Positions 28,610 to 37,888 are shown, counted from the stretch's first letter. The stretch: 64,000 bases of DNA from Methylophaga sp. (GCA_011053005.1 DRHW01000012.1:58395-122394); one strand, 5' to 3'. Numbers and translations: made by a program. The notes: generated by a model from the letters alone, not told the origin.

Positions 28610-28814
28610 GGCTAATCAACTTTTAGAATGATATAAGAATTCGATTAAATCTATGTTCAGCCAGTTATAGTTTAGATGGGCGCTATGTGCAAACTTAACT
28701 GATGTCTATGTGAATGCATAGTCAGCTTTTAGAAAACGGCTGTTTGAAATAACAATTTAAAAATCGATAGATCAATATTTATACTACGGGGATAAAGATG
28801 AATGTCTTTAATAT

Positions 28815-28851
28815 TTGGCAAGGATAGTCATTGCGACTAGATCCTTGCCAA
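28815..28851. repeat. Large inverted repeat downstream of sufT
   Basis: TTGGCAAGGATAGTC pairs with GACT-AG-ATCCTTGCCAA around a 5-base loop: 15-base arms with a 2-base bulge. There is no T-run on either side, so it is not a standard intrinsic terminator, though it could protect or end the suf transcript. A 9-codon frame with a good ribosome-binding site (28798-28827, plus strand) ends inside the left arm. Confidence 0.75.
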
Positions 28852-28898
28852 ACTCGCTGTTCGTTTTAGAATATTCTTAGCCTTGAAAGCTGGCTCGA

Positions 28899-29234
28899 TT
28901 AAAACATGCCTAGTTGTAATTGAGCCGCTTCATTCATCATTTCTTTTGACCAAGGTGGCTCCCAAACAAGCTCAACATTTACCTTGTTCACGTTCGCTAC
29001 AGTACCGACTTTCTCTTCTATTTCACCCGGAAAAGACTGCGCTACAGGGCAACCTGGTGCCGTTAAGGTCATTTTAATTTCTACGTTGTATTCATCACTC
29101 ACGTCAATACCGTAAATAAGACCCAATTCGTAGATATTGACCGGAATTTCAGGATCATAGATGGTTTGTAACATCTCAATCACATCTTCTTTAACTTCTT
29201 CTGAACTCACTTCAAAATCCTCTTTACTCATCAC
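28899..29234 (-). CDS. sufT: SUF-associated MIP18/DUF59 protein SufT
   Basis: 111 residues of the DUF59 (MIP18) family. DVIEMLQTIYDPEIPVNIYELGLIYGI and LTAPGCPVAQSFP are typical; the cysteine in APGCP is the conserved one. SufT helps mature Fe-S proteins, probably in delivery of clusters, and is often the last gene of SUF operons. It follows sufU by 9 bases. The start is either GTG (29234) or the adjacent ATG (29231); AAGG lies 7 bases before the GTG and 10 before the ATG. Confidence 0.88.
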   Translation of the reverse strand: MMSKEDFEVSSEEVKEDVIEMLQTIYDPEIPVNIYELGLIYGIDVSDEYNVEIKMTLTAPGCPVAQSFPGEIEEKVGTVANVNKVNVELVWEPPWSKEMMNEAAQLQLGMF

Positions 29235-29243
29235 TTTGGCGCC

Positions 29244-29696
29244 TTATTCAGTTGATACTGAAATGTCATGCTCACTATCCATCGCGGCATGTAGTGTATG
29301 CCATGACAAAGTCGCACATTTAACGCGAGCTGGAAATTCTTTAACACCACTCAAAACAGCTAACTTGCCCAAAGAGGATGAATCAATCTCTTCGCCGGTC
29401 ATTTGTTTATGCACTAACTGATAAAGCGTTTCAGCTTCTGCTAATGTTTTGCCTTTCAATGCTTCCGTCATCATCGAAGCAGAAGACACAGAAATTGCAC
29501 AACCACTGCCTTGAAAACTCACATCTTCAATCACATCACCATTGAGTTTCAAAAACACAACTAAAGCATCACCACACAGTGGATTGTTACCGTGTGCCAA
29601 ATGGTTGGCATCGGTCATTTCACGAAAATTTCGTGGCTTTTTATTGTGATCCATAATCACTTCTTGATATAGATCTCGTAAATCTGCATTACTCAT
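29244..29696 (-). CDS. sufU: SUF-system sulphur acceptor/scaffold SufU
   Basis: 150 residues of the IscU/SufU fold. Cys41, Asp43, Cys66 and Cys127 match the zinc ligands of Bacillus SufU, and the GVKEFPARVKC insertion before the last cysteine distinguishes SufU from IscU. SufU accepts sulphur from SufS for the SufBCD scaffold. It takes the place usually filled by SufE in enterobacterial suf operons. The start overlaps the sufS stop by one base. Confidence 0.92.
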   Translation of the reverse strand: MSNADLRDLYQEVIMDHNKKPRNFREMTDANHLAHGNNPLCGDALVVFLKLNGDVIEDVSFQGSGCAISVSSASMMTEALKGKTLAEAETLYQLVHKQMTGEEIDSSSLGKLAVLSGVKEFPARVKCATLSWHTLHAAMDSEHDISVSTE

Positions 29697-30919
29697 TAAG
29701 CAAATAGCTCCTGTACTTTTTTGATTCCGCCAACCAGCGCATCAATCTCTTCAAAAGTATTATAAAAAGCAAACGACGCACGCGCTGTTGCTGGAATACC
29801 AAAGAATTGCATAACAGGCTGAGCGCAATGATGTCCGGTACGAATGGCCACACCTTGTTGATCAAAAATGGTTCCAACATCATGCGGATGCACACCTTCA
29901 ATCATAAATGACAATACGCTGGCTTTTTGTGCTGCTGTACCGATAATTCTAACCCCAGATAAAGCGGATACTTTTTCCGTTGCCGCCACTAATAAAGCAT
30001 GTTCATGTGCAGCCAAATTAGCGATGCCTAACCCATTCATATAATCAATCGCCGCACCTAAACCAATTGCACCTGAAATATTAGGTGTGCCTGCTTCAAA
30101 TTTATACGGCAATTCGTTGTATTGGGTGTGAGCAAAACTTACCGATAAAATCATATCGCCGCCGCCCTGCCAAGGTGGCATCGCTTCTAATAATGCTTGT
30201 TTTCCGTAAAGCGCGCCAATACCAGTGGGTGCAAACATTTTGTGTCCTGAAAACACATAAAAGTCACAATCTAAATCTTGTACATCAACAATCATGTGCG
30301 GCACAGCTTGCGCGCCATCAACTAATACCGGAATATTTTTAGCATGGGCTTTGGCAATCATCTCTTTAATAGGATTAATCGTACCCAAAGCATTTGAAAC
30401 ATGCCCTATCGCCATGATTTTAGTTTTGCTAGTTAGCAATTCATCAAATGTAGATAAATCAAGTTCGCCAGCCATCGTCATTGGAATAACGTTCAGTTTG
30501 GCGCCCGTTTGTTCACACAATATTTGCCAAGGCACAATATTGGCATGATGTTCCATGTGACTAATCAAGATCTCGTCACCCGCTTGCAATTGTGGACGTA
30601 CAAAACTTTGAGCCACTAAATTAACGGCTTCTGTTGCGCCACGGACAAAGATAATTTCTTTATCTGATTGTGCATTGAGGAACCCACGCACTTTATCACG
30701 CGCGCCTTCATAAGAGTCAGTCGCACGTTGACTTAAACGATGCACACCACGATGAACATTGGCATTATCTTGTCGATAATAATCAGACACCGCATCAATC
30801 ACTTGGTTAGGCTTTTGGCTACTCGCCGCATTATCTAGATAGACCAAAGGATGTCCATTGACTTGCTGATGCAAGATAGGGAAATCTTTTCTAATCGCAG
30901 AAAGATCTAATTCGCTCAT
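29696..30919 (-). CDS. sufS: Cysteine desulfurase SufS
   Basis: 407 residues, a PLP enzyme of the group II NifS-like family. It takes sulphur from cysteine for Fe-S cluster assembly. Lys227 in SGHKMFAPTG forms the PLP Schiff base and Cys365 in RTGHHCAQP is the persulphide cysteine. The short active-site loop is the SufS type. The ATG overlaps the sufD stop by 4 bases. With SufU encoded next, this is a SufS-SufU rather than SufS-SufE pair. Confidence 0.96.
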   Translation of the reverse strand: MSELDLSAIRKDFPILHQQVNGHPLVYLDNAASSQKPNQVIDAVSDYYRQDNANVHRGVHRLSQRATDSYEGARDKVRGFLNAQSDKEIIFVRGATEAVNLVAQSFVRPQLQAGDEILISHMEHHANIVPWQILCEQTGAKLNVIPMTMAGELDLSTFDELLTSKTKIMAIGHVSNALGTINPIKEMIAKAHAKNIPVLVDGAQAVPHMIVDVQDLDCDFYVFSGHKMFAPTGIGALYGKQALLEAMPPWQGGGDMILSVSFAHTQYNELPYKFEAGTPNISGAIGLGAAIDYMNGLGIANLAAHEHALLVAATEKVSALSGVRIIGTAAQKASVLSFMIEGVHPHDVGTIFDQQGVAIRTGHHCAQPVMQFFGIPATARASFAFYNTFEEIDALVGGIKKVQELFA

Positions 30920-32241
30920 GCTATTACACCTACTCTTTCAACACCTGTGCGTGGTAAGTGTTGATTGATTAATGCCGATAATGCTTCTCTAATATCTTCA
31001 GCGGCAATGCGCTCTAACACTTCGGCAGCAAAGGCATGAGTCAGCAAACTACGCGCGGTCACTTCATCTAAACCACGAGCGCGTAAAAAGAATAAATGAT
31101 CATCATTCAATTGACCTACCGTGCTGCCATGACCACATTTCACATCATCGGCGTAGATTTCCATCTCAGGTTTAGTATCTATTTCACAACCACGAGATAG
31201 CAACATATTACGGTTACTTTGATTTGAATCTGTTTTCTGAGCATCTTTATGAACGATGACTTTGCCATTAAATACCGCATGGCTATTACCATCTAACACG
31301 CCTTTATATAATTCATCGCTGGTCGTATTAGGTACTGCATGATCAATACGTGTGTGATTATCAACATGTTGATCGCCAGTCACTAAATACAAACCATCCA
31401 TCGTAACGTGCGACTGCTCGCCTAATAATTGGCTGTGAATATCATTGCGCGCGAGTTTGGCACCCAAAGACACATTATTAGTATTCCAATGACTGCTTGC
31501 TGCTTGTTTTGCTGCTAAGGTCGCAATGTGAAACGCATTTTTAGATTCTTGCTGTAATTTATAATGATTGAGCATCGCATTATGAGCTAACACTACTTCC
31601 GTCACGACATTTGTCAATGAAACCGCTTCAGTTAAACCGACATAATGCTCAACCACAGTAGCTTGGCTCATATCGGCAAGCACGATGACATTACGCAAAT
31701 GGCTAGCTAATGCTTCCGTTGTTCCAGTATTAATGACCAATAACTCAATAGGTTTAGTAATGCGAGTATCGCTATCCACACTAATCACTACACCTTCTTG
31801 CATTAAGAAAGTGTTCAGCGCATTAAAACCTGCTTTTTCAAGATTAATTTGATTACCGAGATGAGGTTGTGCAAGTTCTAAGCTTTCTGATAATGGACGA
31901 ATCACTAAACCCTCAGGCAAGTTATCCAGCTGAGATAATTCAGCAGAATACACTCCATCGACTATAACAACGCGATAAGCGTCTTTTAACAAAGCCCGTT
32001 GCTCACATTGTTCAGCAGTAAAAGAACTCGCAACAGCTTCGTGAGTAAAGGCTTGTTGGCCTAATGCCCACAAGCTAGTGTATTTCCAATCTTCTTCTTT
32101 TTTTGCAGGCAAACCATGATGGTTAAATTGTGTTAATGCTTTTAACCGTAGGCTGTTTAACCAAGAAAAATCTTGCCCTGGTAATGTTTTTTCTTTTGCA
32201 ACACTAGAAAAAGGTGTCACCAAATCGGTGAGTTGTTTCAT
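30916..32241 (-). CDS. sufD: Fe-S cluster assembly protein SufD
   Basis: 441 residues. The C-terminal beta-helix core, with KTDSNQSNRNMLLSRGCEIDTKPEMEIYADDVKCGHGSTVG, is the most conserved part of the SufB/SufD family; the histidine of KCGHGST is conserved in SufD. SufD joins SufB and SufC in the SufBC2D scaffold complex. LLTHAFAAEVLERI near the end is also typical. It overlaps both sufC (4 bases) and sufS (4 bases), as expected of a tightly coupled operon. Confidence 0.94.
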   Translation of the reverse strand: MKQLTDLVTPFSSVAKEKTLPGQDFSWLNSLRLKALTQFNHHGLPAKKEEDWKYTSLWALGQQAFTHEAVASSFTAEQCEQRALLKDAYRVVIVDGVYSAELSQLDNLPEGLVIRPLSESLELAQPHLGNQINLEKAGFNALNTFLMQEGVVISVDSDTRITKPIELLVINTGTTEALASHLRNVIVLADMSQATVVEHYVGLTEAVSLTNVVTEVVLAHNAMLNHYKLQQESKNAFHIATLAAKQAASSHWNTNNVSLGAKLARNDIHSQLLGEQSHVTMDGLYLVTGDQHVDNHTRIDHAVPNTTSDELYKGVLDGNSHAVFNGKVIVHKDAQKTDSNQSNRNMLLSRGCEIDTKPEMEIYADDVKCGHGSTVGQLNDDHLFFLRARGLDEVTARSLLTHAFAAEVLERIAAEDIREALSALINQHLPRTGVERVGVIA

Positions 32242-33005
32242 ACTGGCTTGCCCTCCGCATCTTCATTAACCCAGCTGTAACCTGTTTTTTCTAGCTCTTT
32301 TGCTAGCTCTTTATCACCAGATTTTACAATGCGTCCTTCAGAAAGCACGTGAACAAAATCAGGCACGATATAGTCAAGCAAGCGTTGATAATGGGTAATC
32401 ATAATAATCGAACGATCTTTTGAACGTAGCGCATTAACACCATCAGAAACGGTTTTTAACGCGTCAATATCTAAACCAGAGTCTGTTTCATCAAGTATTG
32501 CTAATGACGGTTCTAATAAGGCCATTTGCAAAATTTCATTACGTTTTTTCTCACCACCAGAGAAACCTTCGTTTACGCTACGGTGTAAAAATTGCTCATC
32601 CATTTTGACTAGCGCCATTTTGCTACGAACTAGTGTTAAAAAGTCGATAGCATCAAGATCATCTAAACCTTGATGTTTACGCACTGCATTTAACGCCGCT
32701 TTTAACAAATAAATATTGCTTACGCCTGGGATCTCTACAGGATATTGAAATGCTAAAAACACGCCGTGTTGTGCACGTTCTTCAGGCGCTAATGATAGTA
32801 AATCTTCATCTTTATAAATGACTTCACCTTGAGTGATTTCATAACCATCGCGTCCAGCAAGCACATTAGATAAAGTGCTTTTTCCAGCGCCATTGGGGCC
32901 CATAATGGCATGTACTTCACCTGCGTTCACAGTCAAATTGATACCGCGAAGAATTTCTTTACCATCAATACTGGCATGTAAGTTTTTAATTTCTAACATT
33001 TTCAT
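32238..33005 (-). CDS. sufC: Fe-S cluster assembly ATPase SufC
   Basis: 255 residues, an ABC-type ATPase without membrane partner. Walker A GPNGAGKST is at residues 36-44, the signature FSGGEKKRNEILQ and the Walker B AILDETDSGLD follow. It drives conformational change of SufB-SufD during cluster assembly. The gene starts 143 bases after sufB, the only sizeable gap in the operon; a small hairpin (TTTCTGT/ACAGAAA, 33082-33104) lies in it. Confidence 0.96.
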   Translation of the reverse strand: MKMLEIKNLHASIDGKEILRGINLTVNAGEVHAIMGPNGAGKSTLSNVLAGRDGYEITQGEVIYKDEDLLSLAPEERAQHGVFLAFQYPVEIPGVSNIYLLKAALNAVRKHQGLDDLDAIDFLTLVRSKMALVKMDEQFLHRSVNEGFSGGEKKRNEILQMALLEPSLAILDETDSGLDIDALKTVSDGVNALRSKDRSIIMITHYQRLLDYIVPDFVHVLSEGRIVKSGDKELAKELEKTGYSWVNEDAEGKPV

Positions 33006-33147
33006 TATATGTTGTCTCTTTAAATCTAATAAATATCATCATCCTAGCGCGCTCGCCAAAGTCGACTAATCAGCGTTTAGGTTTCTGTTTAGGGGCTACA
33101 GAAATGACATATTTTGTTTCGAATATTATTTATCGGTAAGGTCTGGT

Positions 33148-34596
33148 TTAACCCACAGAACCTTCTAGTGATAAACCTAATAAGTTTTGTGCTTCGACCG
33201 CAAATTCCATCGGCAATTCTCGAATAACTTGTTTACAAAAGCCATTCACAATCATCGACACGGCGTCTTCTAAATCTAGGCCGCGTTGCTTGCAATAGAA
33301 CAATTGGTCTTCACTAATTTTTGAAGTAGACGCTTCATGCTCAACTTGTGCTGTTGGATTTTTCACTTCTATATACGGGAATGTATGTGCTGCTGAAACA
33401 TCACCAATTAATAGAGAATCACATTCAGTGTAGTTACGTGCATTCTCAGCATTCGGTCCCATACGCACTAATCCACGATAAGCATTTTGGGATCGACCTG
33501 CTGAAATACCTTTTGAGATAACCGTTGAAGTGGTATTTTTTCCCAAGTGGATCATTTTGGTACCGGTGTCCGCTTGCTGCATATTATTGGTCACAGCAAC
33601 CGAGTAAAATTCACCGACAGAGTTATCGCCCTGCAAAATAACACTTGGATATTTCCAAGTAATGGCTGACCCTGTTTCAACTTGTGTCCACGATACTTTA
33701 GAGCTTTCACCACGACACGCGGCACGTTTCGTCACAAAGTTAAAAATCCCACCGCGACCGTTTTCGTCACCTGGATACCAGTTTTGCACTGTCGAATATT
33801 TAATTTGTGCACGATCATGTGCGACTAATTCTACAACCGCAGCATGCAACTGATTTTCATCACGCATTGGCGCAGTACAACCTTCCAGATAGCTCACATA
33901 TGAATCATCATCAGCAACAATCAGAGTACGTTCAAACTGTCCTGTATTTGCGGCATTAATTCGGAAATAGGTAGATAATTCCATCGGACAACGCGTGCCT
34001 TTAGGTATATAGACAAATGAACCATCACTAAATACTGCTGAATTCAACGCAGCGTAAAAATTATCTTTATAGGGAACGACGCTGCCCAAGTATTTTTTTA
34101 TTAATTCAGGATAAGCATGTACCGCTTTTGAAAATGGCATAAAAATAATGCCTTCTTCTGCTAATTTATCTTGAAAAGTATTGGCAACCGAGACGCTATC
34201 AAATACCGCATCAACAGCAACACCTGCTAAACGAGCACGTTCGGCAAGCGGGACACCCAGTTTTTCATAGGTACGTAATAATTCCGGATCGACTTCATCA
34301 AGACTCTTGGGGCCATCCGTTTTTTTCTTCGGTGCCGAATAATAACTAATTGCTTGATAATCAATCTCAGGATAATGAACATGCGCCCATTCCGGTGTTT
34401 CAAGCGTAAGCCAGTGACGATAGGCTTTTAACCGCCATTCTAATAAAAATTCTGGCTCGCCTTTAATACGAGAAATTTCACGTACAGTTTCTTCACTCAA
34501 TCCTGGTGGTAGGCTATCCGACTCAATATCAGAAATAAATCCTGCCGAATATTCTTTAGGAACGAAATCTTCTATTTGCTGTTTTTGTTCAGCCAT
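33148..34596 (-). CDS. sufB: Fe-S cluster assembly protein SufB
   Basis: 482 residues from the ATG at 34596, where GGTGAG is properly spaced; the frame's earlier ATG (34608) has the AAGG directly against it. SufB is the scaffold subunit on which the cluster forms. The blocks [40 protein letters not shown] and [21 protein letters not shown] are diagnostic, and the C-terminal NFCKQV-like [15 protein letters not shown] is present. The start lies inside the last codons of the Rrf2 regulator gene (8-base overlap), implying coupled expression of regulator and scaffold. Confidence 0.96.
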   Translation of the reverse strand: MAEQKQQIEDFVPKEYSAGFISDIESDSLPPGLSEETVREISRIKGEPEFLLEWRLKAYRHWLTLETPEWAHVHYPEIDYQAISYYSAPKKKTDGPKSLDEVDPELLRTYEKLGVPLAERARLAGVAVDAVFDSVSVANTFQDKLAEEGIIFMPFSKAVHAYPELIKKYLGSVVPYKDNFYAALNSAVFSDGSFVYIPKGTRCPMELSTYFRINAANTGQFERTLIVADDDSYVSYLEGCTAPMRDENQLHAAVVELVAHDRAQIKYSTVQNWYPGDENGRGGIFNFVTKRAACRGESSKVSWTQVETGSAITWKYPSVILQGDNSVGEFYSVAVTNNMQQADTGTKMIHLGKNTTSTVISKGISAGRSQNAYRGLVRMGPNAENARNYTECDSLLIGDVSAAHTFPYIEVKNPTAQVEHEASTSKISEDQLFYCKQRGLDLEDAVSMIVNGFCKQVIRELPMEFAVEAQNLLGLSLEGSVG

Positions 34597-35083
34597 TAAT
34601 CTCACCATCCTTCGTTATAACTAAAGCCATCGCGCTTGTCGATGGATAAAAATGTATTGGGTTTACGCTTTCTGAGGCAGTCTGTGGCACTAACATGTCA
34701 GACAATTTAACTTCGTCTAAAGCATGAAATACTGCATTGTTGATTCGTGTCCAGTTAGTTTGAATGGAACAATGATTTTCTTGTTCACAATGACTCTCAT
34801 TGCTGACACACTCAGTCAAAGCAATAGGGCCTTCAATTGCCGTAATAATCTCAGCAACCGATATCTGTTTAGAGCTACGAAGCAAACTATAACCACCATG
34901 AGCGCCACGCTCAGATATCAACAAGCCTGCCTGGGATAAGGCTTTTAAGACCTTTTTTACCGTGGGCAGAGGTACTTGTACCGCGTCAGCAAGTGCGTGT
35001 GCACTGTGTTGTCTATCTGTTTTTTGAGCTAAATAGCTCATCAAAACGATACCGTAATCTGTTAATTTTCCCATTCGCAACAT
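34589..35083 (-). CDS. Rrf2-family transcriptional regulator of the SUF operon
   Basis: 164 residues from the ATG at 35083 (GAGAGGG 9 bases upstream); a TTG-started longer frame is unlikely. The [19 protein letters not shown] start, a winged helix with [18 protein letters not shown] and the wing RGAHGGYSL are Rrf2/IscR-like. Cys92, Cys99 and Cys105 match the positions of the [2Fe-2S] cysteines of IscR (92, 98, 104), with one residue more between the first two. It heads the suf operon and is probably autoregulated through the palindrome at 35106. It corresponds to the regulator subfamily attached to SUF clusters in Xanthomonas-like bacteria. Confidence 0.92.
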   Translation of the reverse strand: MLRMGKLTDYGIVLMSYLAQKTDRQHSAHALADAVQVPLPTVKKVLKALSQAGLLISERGAHGGYSLLRSSKQISVAEIITAIEGPIALTECVSNESHCEQENHCSIQTNWTRINNAVFHALDEVKLSDMLVPQTASESVNPIHFYPSTSAMALVITKDGEING

Positions 35084-35105
35084 TTGGCGACGCCCTCTCA
35101 ATATA

Positions 35106-35139
35106 GGACTATTATAGTCCCATTTAAAATAATAACCAA
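35106..35139 (-). promoter_or_regulatory. suf operon promoter with a palindromic operator over the -10
   Basis: On the minus strand TTGGTT (35134-35139), a 17-base spacer and a perfect TATAAT (35111-35116). The -10 is the centre of the perfect palindrome GGACTATAATAGTCC (35106-35120), whose core GACT-A-TAA-T-AGTC fits the core of the type-1 IscR consensus (GACTRwwwYAGTC). The start of the regulator gene is about 20 bases downstream of the predicted +1. Confidence 0.8.
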
Positions 35140-35298
35140 GTTGGCTACTCAGTTATTTCAAGTAATATTCCTTATAAAAATGTGAGAGAATGTCTGAAGG
35201 TGAACTTTATCGGCTTTTTGCTTACTAAAGACTATCATCAGCTTACTGATGAACACTTACATTTATGTTAAATAACCTATTGATTCGAGATCCTTTAA

Positions 35299-35985
35299 AT
35301 GAAATTAAAAACACTCGCAATTCTTCCTTTTTTATTTGGAGCACCTGCAATGGCTGATACAAATGCCACAAAACTAGATACTGAAAAACAACAATTGAGC
35401 TATATTTTCGGCATTCAAGTCGGACAAAACATGATGTCTGAAGGCGTTGAGTTAGATATGGATTCATTTACTGCTGGTGTAGCAGATATGTTTGCAGGTA
35501 AACAACCACAGTTAGATCAAGCTACAGCTGAAAAAGTCATTGGTACTTTCCAACAGAAAAAAGCGAAAGAAATGGCTGAAGTAATGAATGCTAAGCAAAA
35601 AATTGCTCAAGAATATCTTGATGAAAATGGTAAAAAAGAAGGCGTAGTTACAACAGAAAGCGGCTTGCAATACTCTATTATCAAAAAAGGTGATGGCGCA
35701 TCACCGACTGATACAGATAAAGTTATCGCTAACTACAAAGGTACATTGTTAGATGGCACTGTCTTTGATAGTTCATATGATCGTGGCGAACCAGCAACAT
35801 TCCCTGTTAACGGCGTAATCCAAGGCTGGCAAGAAACGTTAAAATTGATGAAAGAAGGCGGCAAATGGCACATCGTAGTACCTGCTAACTTAGCTTATGG
35901 TCCTCGTGGTGCAGGCCAAGGTTCACCAATTGGTCCTAATGAAACATTGATTTTTGATATTGAATTAATTGCAATTACAAAATAA
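35299..35985 (+). CDS. FKBP-type peptidyl-prolyl isomerase, Mip/FkpA-like, periplasmic
   Basis: 228 residues. A signal peptide (1-19, ends PAMA) is followed by an N-terminal dimerisation helix domain (LSYIFGIQVGQNM, then a long helix to about residue 115) and a C-terminal FKBP domain (about 120-228) with GLQYSIIKKGDG, VIANYKGTLLDGTVFDSSYDRG, VIQGWQE and GPRGAGQGSPIGPNETLIFDIEL. This is the architecture of Mip, FkpA and FklB; the exact orthologue cannot be told. It would fold proteins in the periplasm. It is divergent from the suf operon with 197 bases between; a 7-bp stem-loop (35235-35252) lies in its leader. Confidence 0.92.
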   Translation: MKLKTLAILPFLFGAPAMADTNATKLDTEKQQLSYIFGIQVGQNMMSEGVELDMDSFTAGVADMFAGKQPQLDQATAEKVIGTFQQKKAKEMAEVMNAKQKIAQEYLDENGKKEGVVTTESGLQYSIIKKGDGASPTDTDKVIANYKGTLLDGTVFDSSYDRGEPATFPVNGVIQGWQETLKLMKEGGKWHIVVPANLAYGPRGAGQGSPIGPNETLIFDIELIAITK

Positions 35986-36003
35986 TTTCAACAAGTTCAA
36001 TTT

Positions 36004-36040
36004 AAAAAGGCCATATCATTTCGTTGATATGGCCTTTTTT
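36004..36040. terminator. Bidirectional terminator between the FKBP gene and olsF-like gene
   Basis: 15-base arms AAAAAGGCCATATCA / TGATATGGCCTTTTT around a 6-base loop, A-rich on one side and T-rich on the other. Confidence 0.93.
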
Positions 36041-36057
36041 ATGACTGAGTTGACTAC

Positions 36058-37773
36058 TTAATCAGCCAAATAGCGTTTATGTTTTGCAGGCTTGAGTTTT
36101 TGAAGATCGACCATCACTAAGCCATCAATACAATTGCCAAAATCAGCATCAATACTAAAGTCTATAAACCGCACTCCACCCGCCTCACACAAGTCAGCAT
36201 ATTGTTTATATAGTGTTGGAATACTAACATCCATATGAGCTAATTGAACTCGCATCGCTTTAAAATCAGCATCATAATCAACACCACTAATAACTTCATT
36301 AACTTGTTGTTGCATATTACTCTCTAAGCGATATGGCACATTAGCAATAGCAAGCTCATCCTCATCTTTAAAATATGTCTGATAGAAACAGGTGATCAAA
36401 GCTTTAGCAAAAGTGGGATAACTATCACTCAAGCTAACGGGGCCAAATAAATAACGTATATCAGGATACCGTTTTAAATAAGCACCAATTCCATACCAAA
36501 GGTAATCTAAACTACGCTTTCCCCAATATTTTGGACTCACAAAACTTCGGCCTAGTTCAATGCCTTGGTCAAAAATATCCGCCATCTTTGTTCGGTCATA
36601 ATCAAATAGTTCCTGACTATAAATACCGCGTGTATCTGATTTCAAAATAACATTTTTTACCTCGGCTAAACGATATGCACCCGCAATTTCAAGTTCCTGA
36701 TCATCCCATAAAATTAAATGGCGATAATCACGGTCATAGCGATCTAAGTCAGTTTTTTTGCCAGTACCTTCCCCCACTTGGCGAAAAGTAACTTCTCTTA
36801 GTCTGCCTATTTCATGCATCACGGCTGAATCAGGTTGGTAGTCAAATAAATAAATTTTCTTGCCATCAGCTGTTTCACCTAGCAGCATAGCTTGCTGCAA
36901 TTCTTTTTTAATTGCTCGACGTTCCTGAGGATGAACGATCGTTTGCTCTGTCTGAAATAACGGCGATTTACCCTTGCCAATGCGATATAAATGTCTTCTA
37001 ATCAACTTGGCCGTTTCTTTCTTTGCTAAAGGTAATGCTTTGATATGCTGATATGGGATGGACTCACCAACACGCAACGCAATTGTTTTTGAGCTTTTAT
37101 TGAAGATTTCATGTGCTAATAACATGCCTGCTAAAGGCTTATAAACCATAGAGCTACTGTAAAATAATGATGAATTTCGGGCATCAACATATATCGGCAA
37201 TATTGGTGAGTTTGTCTTTTTTGCAAAATGTAAAAAACCACTAGTCCATTGACCATCGCGCACGCCATTCGGTCTAATTCGTGAGACTTCACCAGCAGGG
37301 AAAACAATCACCGCCTCGTCATTATTCAGACAGTTAATGATATCGGCAATGCTACTTTTCTGAGTGGCTTTATTTAAATTATCGACTGGCAGCAGTAAGT
37401 TTTTAACGGCTTGAAAATTCATCAACATATCATTGACGACGATTTTAACATCACGCCTAACCTCGCCTACTAACTTTAACAGGGATAAGCCATCTAACGC
37501 GCCTAATGGGTGATTAGCGACGATAACAACGCGTCCTGAAGCTGGAATATTGCTACGTTCACGATGTGAAAGTGAATAACTAAATTTGAAGTGTTCTAAG
37601 ACTTGCTCAATGAAATCGAAGCCTTTTAAATCTTGGTGAGTATCTAAAAACTGATTAACTTCATATTCATGAGATAACTTCCGCAATAAACCAAGTGTTG
37701 GCTTTTTTATCCAAGGACTTTTGTGTTCAAAGCTCGGAAATTTTTGTTGGATTGCACTTTCAATATTAAGCAT
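36058..37773 (-). CDS. olsF: OlsF-like bifunctional acyltransferase (ornithine lipid synthesis)
   Basis: 571 residues in two parts. The N-terminal half is a PlsC/lysophospholipid acyltransferase domain with ANHPLGALDG (His88, Asp94) and FPAGEVSR (158-165). The C-terminal half (about 290-480) is a GNAT/OlsB-like N-acyltransferase domain, with REVTFRQVGEGTG, ELGRSFVSPKYWGKRSLDYLWYGI and YLFGPVSLSD as landmarks. This fusion is the OlsF arrangement known from Serratia and Vibrio, where one protein acylates ornithine and then the lyso-lipid. A ribosome-binding site AAGGGG is 6 bases before the ATG. Upstream is a PHO-box-like array. Assignment to OlsF rather than a general hemolysin-like acyltransferase is probable but not proved. 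Confidence 0.78.
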   Translation of the reverse strand: MLNIESAIQQKFPSFEHKSPWIKKPTLGLLRKLSHEYEVNQFLDTHQDLKGFDFIEQVLEHFKFSYSLSHRERSNIPASGRVVIVANHPLGALDGLSLLKLVGEVRRDVKIVVNDMLMNFQAVKNLLLPVDNLNKATQKSSIADIINCLNNDEAVIVFPAGEVSRIRPNGVRDGQWTSGFLHFAKKTNSPILPIYVDARNSSLFYSSSMVYKPLAGMLLAHEIFNKSSKTIALRVGESIPYQHIKALPLAKKETAKLIRRHLYRIGKGKSPLFQTEQTIVHPQERRAIKKELQQAMLLGETADGKKIYLFDYQPDSAVMHEIGRLREVTFRQVGEGTGKKTDLDRYDRDYRHLILWDDQELEIAGAYRLAEVKNVILKSDTRGIYSQELFDYDRTKMADIFDQGIELGRSFVSPKYWGKRSLDYLWYGIGAYLKRYPDIRYLFGPVSLSDSYPTFAKALITCFYQTYFKDEDELAIANVPYRLESNMQQQVNEVISGVDYDADFKAMRVQLAHMDVSIPTLYKQYADLCEAGGVRFIDFSIDADFGNCIDGLVMVDLQKLKPAKHKRYLAD

Positions 37774-37802
37774 TGTTCGCCCCTTATTTGCCTTATTTCT
37801 AA

Positions 37803-37858
37803 AGCATAAAGAAGGTGTGTTACAACTTGATATTGATTCCGTTACAGTTTGATGACAA
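37803..37858 (-). promoter_or_regulatory. Candidate PhoB-dependent promoter of the olsF-like gene
   Basis: On the minus strand TTGTCAT (37852-37858), CAAA, CTGTAAC (37841-37847), and a third in-phase half-site TTGTAAC (37819-37825), at 0, 11 and 33 bases. Each resembles the PHO-box repeat CTGTCAT. TATGCT (37803-37808) follows 10 bases after the last half-site, where a -10 is expected. The fourth phase position is degenerate. Confidence 0.65.
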
Positions 37859-37888
37859 GTAACTAATTAGTAGCACAGACAGATACGA

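Noticed and set aside
35183..35230. 12-codon frame (MSEGELYRLFAY) upstream of the FKBP gene
   Set aside because: Its purine-rich segment lies directly against the ATG, leaving no proper ribosome-binding spacing, and no link to the next gene is seen.
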